This document shows positions 24,020-31,837 of a stretch of 41,860 bases of DNA, piece by piece. The notes under the pieces were generated by a model. That model had not been told where the DNA came from and ran no database searches. It saw only the letters and a list, made by a program, of their open reading frames with translations. Positions within the stretch are counted from its first letter, which is position 1. Every line of letters starts with the position of its first letter. Source of the stretch: a virus; IMG/VR virus record IMGVR_UViG_3300022839_000654, positions 1 to 41,860 of that record; one strand, given 5' to 3'. A program made the translations under genes and the position numbers.

Positions 24020-25002
24020 ATTACATTATAGTTGATACAGCAAATACATTCTTTCGTGCTAGACACGTTATTAACGGCGACGCTGATATTAAGCTAGGCA
24101 TGGCGTTTCATATCACTCTTAACAGCGTGAAGAAGGCGTGGCAAGACTTTAACGGCAGTCACGTTATCTTCTGTTTAGAAGGTCGCAGCTGGCGCAAAGA
24201 TTACTACAAGCCTTATAAAGCTCAACGTGCAGCAGCTCGTGCCGCACATACCGAAAAAGAAGCAGACGAAGAAAAAATCTTCTGGGAAGCATTTGACACG
24301 TTTAAAGACTTTATCAAAGATAAGACTAACTGTACAGTTATGCAACATCCTCGCCTAGAAGCAGATGATCTTATTGCTGGCTGGATACAGAGTCATCCTA
24401 ACGACAATCACATCATTATTAGTACTGACACTGACTTTGTACAATTAATTGCGCCTAATGTAAAACAGTACAACGGTGTAATGGAAACTACAATTACCCA
24501 TGAAGGCGTATTTGACGCAAAAGGTAAAAGAGTCATTGACAAGAAAACACAACTACCTAAAGCAATCCCAGATCCAGAGTGGTTGTTGTTTGAAAAATGT
24601 ATGCGTGGCGATACTAGCGATAATGTCTTCTCAGCATATCCCGGTGTACGCACTAAAGGCACAAGCAAAAAAGTAGGCCTTACTGAAGCGTTTGAAGATC
24701 GTAAAAGCAAAGGCTTTTCGTGGAACAACCTAATGCTACAGAGATGGACTGACCACAACGGACTAGAACATCGAGTGCTAGAAGATTACGAACGCAATCG
24801 TCGACTCATCGACCTTGCACACCAGCCCGACGATATTAAATCTATTATGGTTGAGAATATTGCAGAAGCAACTAGTGCTAATAAAAACATTAGTCAAGTT
24901 GGTCTGCGACTTATGAAGTTTTGCGGACTGTACGATCTAAAGAAGATTTCAGATCAAGCACAAGCATATGCTGAACCTTTAAATGCGAGATACACACTAT
25001 GA
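24016..25002 (+). CDS. rnh: Rnh-like 5'-3' exonuclease/flap endonuclease
   Basis: 328 residues, near T4 Rnh (305). The FEN/PIN acidic residues are visible: VDTANTFFRAR (Asp7), LEADDLIAGW, STDTDFVQL, CMRGDTSDNV. The last is a typical D-x2-DN metal motif followed by an H3TH-like KVGLTEAF region. It should degrade RNA primers and flaps behind the fork on the lagging strand. The start overlaps the previous stop (ATGA). The position near other replication genes and next to small conserved proteins matches T4-like phages. Confidence 0.92.
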   Translation: MNYIIVDTANTFFRARHVINGDADIKLGMAFHITLNSVKKAWQDFNGSHVIFCLEGRSWRKDYYKPYKAQRAAARAAHTEKEADEEKIFWEAFDTFKDFIKDKTNCTVMQHPRLEADDLIAGWIQSHPNDNHIIISTDTDFVQLIAPNVKQYNGVMETTITHEGVFDAKGKRVIDKKTQLPKAIPDPEWLLFEKCMRGDTSDNVFSAYPGVRTKGTSKKVGLTEAFEDRKSKGFSWNNLMLQRWTDHNGLEHRVLEDYERNRRLIDLAHQPDDIKSIMVENIAEATSANKNISQVGLRLMKFCGLYDLKKISDQAQAYAEPLNARYTL

Positions 25003-25478
25003 CAACAGAACTACATGCTAAACCGATCATCGACAATAAATTTTGGATTGTTGAAAAAGGCGGAGAAAAGTTTGGAACACTTAGGATGAATGATGACAAC
25101 CGGTTTGTTCTAAGCAATGAATTTGGAATTAAAATTTACGATAACAAAGAAAGTCTAACTCGAGAGTTTGGCAAAGCGTTTTTTGTTGTTAAGATTATTA
25201 AAGAAGCAACAGGTGCAGAACCAAATGAAGTCCACGGATATACAACTAGTGCCACTCCGCACAACTCAATGTTTGATATTCAAAGAAAGCTTCCACTCTT
25301 TACTAAGAGCGGAGATAGCAAGAGTTTGTACTGTGCTGGATACTATGTTATTAAATTTGAAAAAGGGTGGGTCAAGAGTCACTGTCCCAAACTTATTACA
25401 TTACAACGCTATGAATATCAAGGTCCGTTTAAAACAGAAATTGAAATGAAGCAGGTACTAGCAAATGTCTCAAAGTAA
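24999..25478 (+). CDS. Conserved phage protein of unknown function
   Basis: 159 residues, starting in the ATGA overlap with rnh. It reads as a mixed alpha/beta soluble protein: KFWIVEKGGEKFGTL, RKLPLFTKSGDSKSLYCAGY, then WVKSHCPKLITLQRY. The TKSGDSKSLYCAGYYVI stretch recurs in environmental T4-like genomes, but no function is known to me. It overlaps the next gene by 14 nt. Confidence 0.75.
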   Translation: MTTELHAKPIIDNKFWIVEKGGEKFGTLRMNDDNRFVLSNEFGIKIYDNKESLTREFGKAFFVVKIIKEATGAEPNEVHGYTTSATPHNSMFDIQRKLPLFTKSGDSKSLYCAGYYVIKFEKGWVKSHCPKLITLQRYEYQGPFKTEIEMKQVLANVSK

Positions 25479-25716
25479 TCTTCCTACTAATCTACCTAGT
25501 GTAGAAAAGCTAATTCAGCGGGTAGTTGCTGCCGAACGTAGTCAACAAAAAGATATTCGTATCAGTATTCAAGAAGCTAGAGATCTAACAGCAGAATTAG
25601 CTATTATGACTAGCAAATTAGGCAAGACTGTACAAGAAATACATGCTATGTTGTCTGTAATTAAGGAATCAACTACTAATATCGATGTTAAGTTCGACGG
25701 GGGCGGCTTTAATTGA
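25465..25716 (+). CDS. Small coiled-coil protein
   Basis: 83 residues. Residues about 10-65 are one long charged helix (QQKDIRISIQEARDLTAEL) that probably forms a coiled coil, and the C-terminus is Gly-rich (FDGGGFN). It may be a small structural or regulatory adaptor. No family recognised. Confidence 0.65.
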   Translation: MSQSNLPTNLPSVEKLIQRVVAAERSQQKDIRISIQEARDLTAELAIMTSKLGKTVQEIHAMLSVIKESTTNIDVKFDGGGFN

Positions 25717-25724
25717 TATAAATA
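25717..25724 (+). promoter_or_regulatory. Late promoter (TATAAATA)
   Basis: Exact match to the T4 late consensus, 30 nt upstream of the ATG at 25755, at the correct distance for a short leader. It implies a gp55/gp33-type late switch, though those genes are outside the window. Confidence 0.65.
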
Positions 25725-25752
25725 TATACGTGGTTAACTAGGAACACGTATA
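25725..25752 (+). promoter_or_regulatory. 8-bp hairpin in a late leader
   Basis: TATACGTG (25725-25732) pairs perfectly with CACGTATA (25745-25752); the 12-nt loop contains GGAA (25741-25744), the likely ribosome-binding site. The 3' arm ends 2 nt before the ATG, so folding would restrict initiation. It may be a translational control or stability element. Confidence 0.6.
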
Positions 25753-25754
25753 GT

Positions 25755-26039
25755 ATGAGCAGACCAAAGCCAAAAGTATTGTTAGAACATGCAAATAAAG
25801 AAAACTTTAAGATCGAACAGATTCTTAATAGTGAAGCTATCTGGGCGGTTTTCTATAAAGGCCAACCTTTTAATCTAAAGAGTGGTAGTCTAGTTGCTAG
25901 CTACCCCGGCCCAAAATATAAGAAAGTAAGTTTTAGCAATCCTGGTCATGCGCATAATCTTGCTAAGAAACTAAATCGTCTTTTTAAAACTGAAGACTTT
26001 GAAGTATACAAATTAACCACTGGTGAAAAGGTAGAATAA
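25755..26039 (+). CDS. Small conserved phage protein, late expressed
   Basis: 94 residues. It shows a compact alpha/beta pattern: EQILNSEAIWAVFYKGQPFN and KVSFSNPGHAHNLAKKLNRL. Its basic middle could bind nucleic acid. It lies behind a TATAAATA promoter and a leader hairpin, and ends 1 nt before the next gene. Function unknown. Confidence 0.7.
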   Translation: MSRPKPKVLLEHANKENFKIEQILNSEAIWAVFYKGQPFNLKSGSLVASYPGPKYKKVSFSNPGHAHNLAKKLNRLFKTEDFEVYKLTTGEKVE

Positions 26040-26040
26040 T

Positions 26041-26439
26041 ATGGACATCAAGGATACCTATACTAAGGTATTCTTAGAGGCTGCAGGACAACCAGCCGAC
26101 TCGGATACGCTCAAACAATATCGCAGTCTGTGGTGGTGGAACGTTCGCGATAAGGACAAAGGCGGGCAACGTTTGAGTGAACACGCATTGACGTTTATCA
26201 ACGATCATGCTAAAATTAAAACATATAAAGTAGACTTTCCTAAAGACTTTGCTATTACTCCTCAAGTACTAGTTTGGTTGGATAACTTTATTGAATCTCC
26301 CTATTTTATAACAAAAAAATATATCATTGTACTACGTGAACGTGCTGCATTCGAGCTTTATCTATTTTCTGGGGATATCCGTAAGATAGGATATAACAAG
26401 GCCCTAGCAAAAAGATTTAGCCAAGAATCAGCAACCTAA
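26041..26439 (+). CDS. Conserved phage protein of unknown function
   Basis: 132 residues. The WWWNVRDKDKGGQRLSEHAL segment and the later YFITKKYIIVLRERAAFELY and LFSGDIRK are memorable landmarks of a conserved family in T4-like environmental phages. No function is established from the sequence. It is translated directly after the previous gene. Confidence 0.75.
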   Translation: MDIKDTYTKVFLEAAGQPADSDTLKQYRSLWWWNVRDKDKGGQRLSEHALTFINDHAKIKTYKVDFPKDFAITPQVLVWLDNFIESPYFITKKYIIVLRERAAFELYLFSGDIRKIGYNKALAKRFSQESAT

Positions 26440-26450
26440 CAACAATAATT

Positions 26451-26458
26451 TATAAATA
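26451..26458 (+). promoter_or_regulatory. Late promoter (TATAAATA)
   Basis: Exact TATAAATA, 8 nt before the ATG at 26467. The start site would fall at or just before the ATG, so the message is nearly leaderless. Confidence 0.5.
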
Positions 26459-26466
26459 TTTTCACT

Positions 26467-26739
26467 ATGTTCAATCTCAACCCTATTGCTATTTTAAAAC
26501 AACGTAGAGTAAGCACATTGCCTCCACATTTTGCCAAAACAAAAATTGGAGAGATGGTACTATTTGATAATGAGTTAATTGATTGGGTTGATGCTAGACT
26601 GAAAGGACGATATTGTGTTGTTCGATCACCTGCAATTGATAAAGACGGAAAATTAAAATCTGCCACGTTTGTGGCGTTTGAAGACCAAAAAGAACTAACA
26701 TACTTTATGTTAGCCTGTCCACATTTAAGGAGAACCTAA
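26467..26739 (+). CDS. Small hypothetical protein, probably late
   Basis: 90 residues, basic N-terminus (FNLNPIAILKQRR) with alternating hydrophobics later (GRYCVVRSP, ATFVAFEDQKEL). No known motif. It shares the unit with the next gene, whose AAGGAG site lies just before its ATG. Confidence 0.65.
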   Translation: MFNLNPIAILKQRRVSTLPPHFAKTKIGEMVLFDNELIDWVDARLKGRYCVVRSPAIDKDGKLKSATFVAFEDQKELTYFMLACPHLRRT

Positions 26740-26740
26740 T

Positions 26741-26965
26741 ATGACAGAAGAAGTTAAAGCAATCGAAGATGTTGCAGTACAGCCAGCTCAAGGAGCACAA
26801 TCTAGTACTGATCTTAATATCAGCGATCTAGTTGCACTAAAGAGTATTATAGAAGTAGCAAGTCAGCGCGGGGCGTTTAAAGCAGCAGAGCTAGAAGCGG
26901 TAGGTAAAACTTTCAATAAGTTAAACACATTCTTAGAATCTGTAGCAAACAAAAAGGAGGCTTAA
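26741..26965 (+). CDS. Small helical phage protein
   Basis: 74 residues. A helical core ALKSIIEVASQRGAFKAAEL and VGKTFNKLNTFLESV is a recurring motif of small phage proteins. The preceding AAGGAG site implies efficient translation. Function unknown. Confidence 0.7.
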   Translation: MTEEVKAIEDVAVQPAQGAQSSTDLNISDLVALKSIIEVASQRGAFKAAELEAVGKTFNKLNTFLESVANKKEA

Positions 26966-26966
26966 T

Positions 26967-27611
26967 ATGCAGTCATTAAAACACATCGGTAAAATGAAAA
27001 ACAGCGGTAATAAAGTTATTGTTGTTTTCCGTACATTGCCAGGCGAATCACATATGTCATTAGTGTTGCCTACAGCAACATTGCCAGATCAATATCATAA
27101 TGCTATTATGGATCTAGTCGAAACTGAGCCTGCACAAGATTCATTTGAATTTGGTGAGCAGATGTTTGTCAAGTATTTCCCAGACGGTAGACCAATGTTG
27201 CAGGCTATGCAAATTGATAATCGTATGCAGAAGGTTCCATCTGATTCAGTTATTATGACTCCAACTAATCAGCATAATATGCCGTTGGATCAATTAAATG
27301 TATTGATTGCAGAGCAAAAGAATTGCACAATCGACGAGCTATGTAACTTCGTTAAGGGATCAACTCCATCAGTTAAGTTGCGAGAGCAACCGAAGAAAGA
27401 AGTTGTACCGGCAGTTGACACTGACATTCCTGCGCCAGTACGTGCTCAAGCTGTATCAAACGAAGCATTGTCTGATAAAGATATTGCTAAAAGTTATCGT
27501 AGTCAAGCAGATGCCATGTATAAAGAAGCAGCCAAGCTACGTAAAGATGCAGACGAGTTAGATCCTCCGGCTAAAAAAACAACAAAGGCTAAAGAATCAG
27601 TAGATGCCTAG
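26967..27611 (+). CDS. Conserved phage protein with charged C-terminal tail
   Basis: 214 residues behind an AGGAGG site. The N-terminal domain (about 1-135) has NKVIVVFRTLPGESHMSLVL and FGEQMFVKYFPDGRPMLQAM; the stretch LNVLIAEQKNCTIDELCNF ends the domain. A Pro/Lys-rich linker and a helix (YRSQADAMYKEAAKLRKDAD) follow. Many aquatic T4-like phages carry such a protein, but its function is unknown. It is not clearly RegA or any named T4 protein. Confidence 0.75.
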   Translation: MQSLKHIGKMKNSGNKVIVVFRTLPGESHMSLVLPTATLPDQYHNAIMDLVETEPAQDSFEFGEQMFVKYFPDGRPMLQAMQIDNRMQKVPSDSVIMTPTNQHNMPLDQLNVLIAEQKNCTIDELCNFVKGSTPSVKLREQPKKEVVPAVDTDIPAPVRAQAVSNEALSDKDIAKSYRSQADAMYKEAAKLRKDADELDPPAKKTTKAKESVDA

Positions 27612-27909
27612 TCGGCTGTTTAAACCTCCAAGACATCTGGTCAAAGAATGGCCAGAAGTCTTTGAGGATCTTTATATGAATACAGTGCCTATAGCTTATC
27701 TAGATGTAGTTCATCTAGAGTTTGCTAACGGCAGAGTATGGGAAATTAATATTAAAGAACAGACTATCAGTTTAGACCAAGATACAATTGCTACTAGATT
27801 AGTAGAAACGCTTCGAGAATATAAAGACGAGATTGTGAAAATAGAGTTTAAGGTTGATATAGTTAGACTTAAAACCGACATTAATAAATCAACTAAAACT
27901 ATTTTTTAA
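27604..27909 (+). CDS. Conserved phage protein at the end of the plus-strand block
   Basis: 101 residues. YMNTVPIAYLDVVHLEFANG is the most recognisable stretch. It overlaps the upstream gene by 8 nt and shares four bases (TTAA) of stop codons with the convergent minus-strand gene. Function unknown. Confidence 0.72.
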   Translation: MPSRLFKPPRHLVKEWPEVFEDLYMNTVPIAYLDVVHLEFANGRVWEINIKEQTISLDQDTIATRLVETLREYKDEIVKIEFKVDIVRLKTDINKSTKTIF

Positions 27910-28691
27910 GCAATATTTCTAGAAATTAATCGAGCCATTTTTTTAGATGATATTCTTCCAGGATGAGTTAGATCCCTTGCTTGATTATCAATTTCAATCC
28001 ATGCACTTTCTGTGTAGTGTGCTGTTTGGTCAAAAAAACTAGCAGAATAATACTTGCACCGATTTTTCCAAAGCTCCCTACTTGCAATAGATATGTAGCT
28101 AGCTTCTGTCATTGAATGATGGATATTAGTTGCATATTCTTTATACATAGCCGTATCGTCCCACGGACCAGCGTGATCTATCTTGTAATCTTTAAAAATA
28201 GTAAATCTATCTATATTTGTCCATAAGTTGACTACAGCATACGGAGTTGGAAAATACTTAGATAGTAATGTTGAGTTTATAAAAGAAAATTGCATAGAAG
28301 ATGCACTAGCGCCCATATTAACCACTGGTCTATTTAACATTTTAGACAATTGAGCAGTAACTGTTTCATCCTCAGCTAACCCTACTCCTAGTGTGCAAGA
28401 ACATCCAAATACTACAACAGCATTTTGCCAGTCAATTAAATGCCACTCGTCTGCTCTATAACCATTAAGATTGCAAGCGTATGTTACTTCTTTTGATCGA
28501 TAATGCCAGTCATCTGGCTGAGTTTGTAAATTTTTCTCAAACAGGGCAGGCGAATCATACGAAGTAAACTTATTTGAATAAATTTGGTGCCCGGGTGTTG
28601 CATCGTCTGCGTAATTTAGTATTAAGGATTTTAAAAATTTATAATCAGTTACATAATCAGGCAACGGGCTTGCATTTAGCAACTTATACAT
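27906..28691 (-). CDS. SGNH-hydrolase-like protein
   Basis: 261 residues from the ATG at 28691 (MYKLLNASPLP), 1 nt after the upstream stop; a longer form starting at 28748 is possible. Block I is FGCSCTLGVG (catalytic Ser), block II NMGASASS, a WTN for block III, and DLTHPG for block V (catalytic Asp and His). Members act as esterases, lipases or O-acetyltransferase-like enzymes. As the last gene of the sugar cassette it may remove or add acyl groups on glycans. No signal peptide is seen, so it acts in the cytoplasm or as part of the virion. Confidence 0.72.
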   Translation of the reverse strand: MYKLLNASPLPDYVTDYKFLKSLILNYADDATPGHQIYSNKFTSYDSPALFEKNLQTQPDDWHYRSKEVTYACNLNGYRADEWHLIDWQNAVVVFGCSCTLGVGLAEDETVTAQLSKMLNRPVVNMGASASSMQFSFINSTLLSKYFPTPYAVVNLWTNIDRFTIFKDYKIDHAGPWDDTAMYKEYATNIHHSMTEASYISIASRELWKNRCKYYSASFFDQTAHYTESAWIEIDNQARDLTHPGRISSKKMARLISRNIA

Positions 28692-28692
28692 A

Positions 28693-29721
28693 TTACGCCG
28701 TAATGAATTTAAAAAGTTCTTGTGCAAATAGATCGTGCCCCTTTGCACTAGGATGACAGCATTTGGTTACCCAATAATTAGGAGTTCCCTTGCCATTGTA
28801 GTCCCAGTAACCAGTGTGTTCTAGCCCTTCTTGCTTTAGGCATAAGTCCATAAATGTGTTGCAGCCCTGCGGAACAAACATTTTGTCCCATGGCCATTGC
28901 TCTACAATTGCGTTAAATATTGTTTGGTCAGCAACAGATCGTCTAGTTGTTTTTTTGTCATGTGCATAGTCTGTATACTTTGTAGTTTGTTGGAGATGAT
29001 TCCTCTCTACTGTATTTTGAATAATTTCGTTAAATCTTTCTTTTTTATACGATCTATCAAATCCAGGAGTAATTATTAATTTTGCGTTTTTTAGTTTACA
29101 CCAGTTTTCCAATTCAATAACATTTGATATTTGCTCTAGCATTGCTGACTTTTCGCTGTATATTGCAGTACCGTATCCTTTCCACAGTGTCTTCCGAGGG
29201 CTTTTTTCTTGATCTTCATACCAAGGCCAAGCACATTGAAACTGCTGGTGTTCATTGAATTCGTCACTTACAAAATCAAAACGTTCAGGGCCGCTTGGCA
29301 CATATATAACTATCAACTCGTCAATGTCCTGCCAATTTAGTTGAGGATGAAAATACAAACTTTTAATTGAAGCTCGATTACCCTTACCTCTTAGACCAAA
29401 ATTAATGGGAGTATAGCCTGCATCAAAATATTTTTTGCATAGTATATTAACAAATGCATTTTGATATTCCATAAATGTCCAATTTATACCTCCAGTTTCT
29501 AGTAACAATTCAGGATGATTAGAAAGCAAAGTAGTTTGTTGACTAGCAGTTAAGATAGGACTCATAGGAATTCCGGTCTTTGTCATACTCCATTCATAGT
29601 TGTCATAAATTTCTTGATTAACTGCGCCTTGACCTTCAACAAAAGAGCATCCTAAGCTAATGATAGCTTTACGTGTTCTTTTGAGATCAGTATTGATTTC
29701 GATAATTTGTTTATTGTACAT
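28693..29721 (-). CDS. SGNH-hydrolase-like protein with atypical block V
   Basis: 342 residues. SLGCSFVEGQG is block I with the nucleophile Ser; NFGLRGKGN fits block II; CCHPSAKGHDLF carries the catalytic His of block V. The Asp that normally lies three residues before that His is Lys here, so the triad is incomplete or arranged differently. Middle regions (QYNAFVNILCKKYF-like helices) are unfamiliar. It is adjacent to a second SGNH-like gene of the same fold, so the two may work as a pair. The function is inferred only from motifs. Confidence 0.68.
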   Translation of the reverse strand: MYNKQIIEINTDLKRTRKAIISLGCSFVEGQGAVNQEIYDNYEWSMTKTGIPMSPILTASQQTTLLSNHPELLLETGGINWTFMEYQNAFVNILCKKYFDAGYTPINFGLRGKGNRASIKSLYFHPQLNWQDIDELIVIYVPSGPERFDFVSDEFNEHQQFQCAWPWYEDQEKSPRKTLWKGYGTAIYSEKSAMLEQISNVIELENWCKLKNAKLIITPGFDRSYKKERFNEIIQNTVERNHLQQTTKYTDYAHDKKTTRRSVADQTIFNAIVEQWPWDKMFVPQGCNTFMDLCLKQEGLEHTGYWDYNGKGTPNYWVTKCCHPSAKGHDLFAQELFKFITA

Positions 29722-29723
29722 TA

Positions 29724-31052
29724 TTAGTTTCCAAGAAAATAGTTGTGCAATAAAGTTATAGAACTTGGTAATCGCTTTCTTGTATTTTCTTCTAAGGTTT
29801 TAAAATTATGATCTAAAATAGGCTGCATTGATATGAACCATTTTAATTTTTCATCGGAAGACATTGCTTTAATATTTTGTATTATTTTTATAATTGCATC
29901 TAGTCTATCCCAAGATTCTAAACTATCATAAGACTCATCAATAAATTCACCAAATGTTTTATATCCTAGCTCTCTAAAATATTTTAAACTATTTTTGTTT
30001 CCATACAGTATAAATGGATGATTGACTGCAATTGGCTTAAAACTTTTTTCACTTATAAAGCAAGTATCTTCAGCAAATGATGCTTCACTAACTACACTGA
30101 TCCAAGTGTCTAATGTTTCTTGCTGATTTAAATCTTGTTCAAACAAGTCGCCCAACGATCCTTCAAATCCTTTTTTATTCTTACTATCAAGATTGTTTCT
30201 AGGATACATAGGTAACAAGTTTATAAACGATTTGTATAATTCTGGATCAAGCACTCGACCTTCATAGTGAGAGTTACGATAACTAAAAGAATTCATGCTA
30301 TTGACGCCATCATTCATTAATTGATTTTCGTATAACTTGCTGAACAGCCAGATTCGGTGGGGACGTGATCGCTTTTGAAATGCGTTGTATACTTTGATGT
30401 CTTCTATATTTTTTGTTTTGTATTCTACTTGTTGACTAGATGTTGGCAGAGTTCTTATTTGATTTTCAACAGCGGTTTGTATAAATTCTTCAAATTGTAT
30501 ATTTGGAATTACGCATAGTTTTGATTGGGGTACATTCTCACTGCACCAATTACTATACTGTTCAATAACTGCAAGATTGCCAGTTACATATATTACTTGA
30601 GTTGGGTTTATATTGTAATGAGAACAGCAGTCGTGAAACCACTTAAACAGCCAAATAGTATGATAGCCTTCATGCGATTGATCTAATAGTAAGTAGCATT
30701 TCTTTTTGCGAATTGCTGATAGTTGCTTTTCGCTTAGATAGGCAAATACTGATTTTCGTTCAGACATATAAGAATCATACTGCGTGTTTAGCTCAGTATA
30801 CCCGCACCAATCCCACGGTGAATGTGCTACTCCGGTTGATATAATGTACTTGTCATATAATTTTTTATTTTTTGATAAATCTACTTTTACAGATATGCTG
30901 TTAAGACCGGACAGAGGCTGCTTTGTAGTTTTCCATCTAATTAAAGAAGATACAAACGGACTAGTAGTAAATCGTCGTATACCTGATGAGTTAACATCTG
31001 GACATTCTAAAAAATTTGTTTGTTCTTGAGTGTTTTCAAAAAGAAAATTCAT
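29724..31052 (-). CDS. Glycosyltransferase-like protein of unknown specificity
   Basis: 442 residues. The C-terminal third has FISEKSFKPIAVNHPFILYG and LGYKTFGEFIDESYDSLESW, a pattern seen in phage and bacterial proteins related by eye to fucosyltransferase-like GT families, where E-K-x-(F/Y)-K binds the nucleotide sugar. The N-terminal two thirds are not recognised. It overlaps the oxygenase gene by 4 nt (ATGA) inside the sugar cassette. A GT role is a guess supported by context. Confidence 0.5.
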   Translation of the reverse strand: MNFLFENTQEQTNFLECPDVNSSGIRRFTTSPFVSSLIRWKTTKQPLSGLNSISVKVDLSKNKKLYDKYIISTGVAHSPWDWCGYTELNTQYDSYMSERKSVFAYLSEKQLSAIRKKKCYLLLDQSHEGYHTIWLFKWFHDCCSHYNINPTQVIYVTGNLAVIEQYSNWCSENVPQSKLCVIPNIQFEEFIQTAVENQIRTLPTSSQQVEYKTKNIEDIKVYNAFQKRSRPHRIWLFSKLYENQLMNDGVNSMNSFSYRNSHYEGRVLDPELYKSFINLLPMYPRNNLDSKNKKGFEGSLGDLFEQDLNQQETLDTWISVVSEASFAEDTCFISEKSFKPIAVNHPFILYGNKNSLKYFRELGYKTFGEFIDESYDSLESWDRLDAIIKIIQNIKAMSSDEKLKWFISMQPILDHNFKTLEENTRKRLPSSITLLHNYFLGN

Positions 31053-31837
31053 AATCTATTCCACTGTTCTACATTATTGCCATTAGTAATGCTTCGCCTC
31101 TTTATTAAGTCTAATACTTCAAGATTATTTTTTTGATCCGAAGTAGGAGAAAAAAGTGCTCTGTTTCGAGTATTGGTGTCAGTTGGCGGATCTGTTAGGT
31201 AATATATTGCTAGACTGTTTCTTGATATATTTAGTGGGCATGAAACAGTAGTTGCTAGTCCGTGCCAGAACGACTGGGCAGTATCAAAGAAAATTGCTCT
31301 ATTAAAGATAGGAGATATTTGTTTAATTAGATGAGTGGGAGCAGTGCCATCACTTCCCCATATGCCAAAATCTCCTCCCCATTCTAGTTGCCAATTAGGA
31401 GTAAGGTAGATAAGAAGATTGTACTTTCTCTGTAGGCCTAATTTAGGATGAAGATTATAATCAAGATGCGGATTTAGTTTACCGCCATCTGGATGAGAAT
31501 GTAAGCCACCTCCGTGGATTCCTGGATCAGAATATAGCGTGCCGCAATCTGTGTATGTCAATAGTACGTCTATAAATGTAGGTGAATTAAGATATGTTAT
31601 TAGTTGGTAGATACTCGCAGGGAATCTATCCCATATATTACAAGTACGCTTCAGTTCAATTTGATTATCATAGTTACCGTTAAATAATCCAGAATCATAC
31701 GCAAGAAAATCTGCTGCTATCTGGGTAGCAACATCTTCATTTAAAAAATTATCAATTACACAGTGTGAATATTTTTCTTTATGAAAATTATCAAATGATG
31801 TTGATAAATTATTAATATTGATTAAACTATTAGCCAT
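31049..31837 (-). CDS. 2-oxoglutarate/Fe(II)-dependent oxygenase
   Basis: 262 residues. The double-stranded beta-helix motif is HLDYN (His and Asp iron ligands), then FWHGL (second His) and an Arg in SRNSLAIYYL for 2-oxoglutarate. The lead SHCVIDNFLNEDVATQIAAD resembles prolyl-4-hydroxylase-like phage enzymes. A Gly/His-rich loop (GIHGGGLHSHPDGG) lies before the HxD and may take part in substrate or metal binding. Phage enzymes of this kind hydroxylate proteins, sugars or bases. The position in the cassette favours a surface-glycan or fibre substrate. Confidence 0.85.
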   Translation of the reverse strand: MANSLININNLSTSFDNFHKEKYSHCVIDNFLNEDVATQIAADFLAYDSGLFNGNYDNQIELKRTCNIWDRFPASIYQLITYLNSPTFIDVLLTYTDCGTLYSDPGIHGGGLHSHPDGGKLNPHLDYNLHPKLGLQRKYNLLIYLTPNWQLEWGGDFGIWGSDGTAPTHLIKQISPIFNRAIFFDTAQSFWHGLATTVSCPLNISRNSLAIYYLTDPPTDTNTRNRALFSPTSDQKNNLEVLDLIKRRSITNGNNVEQWNRL

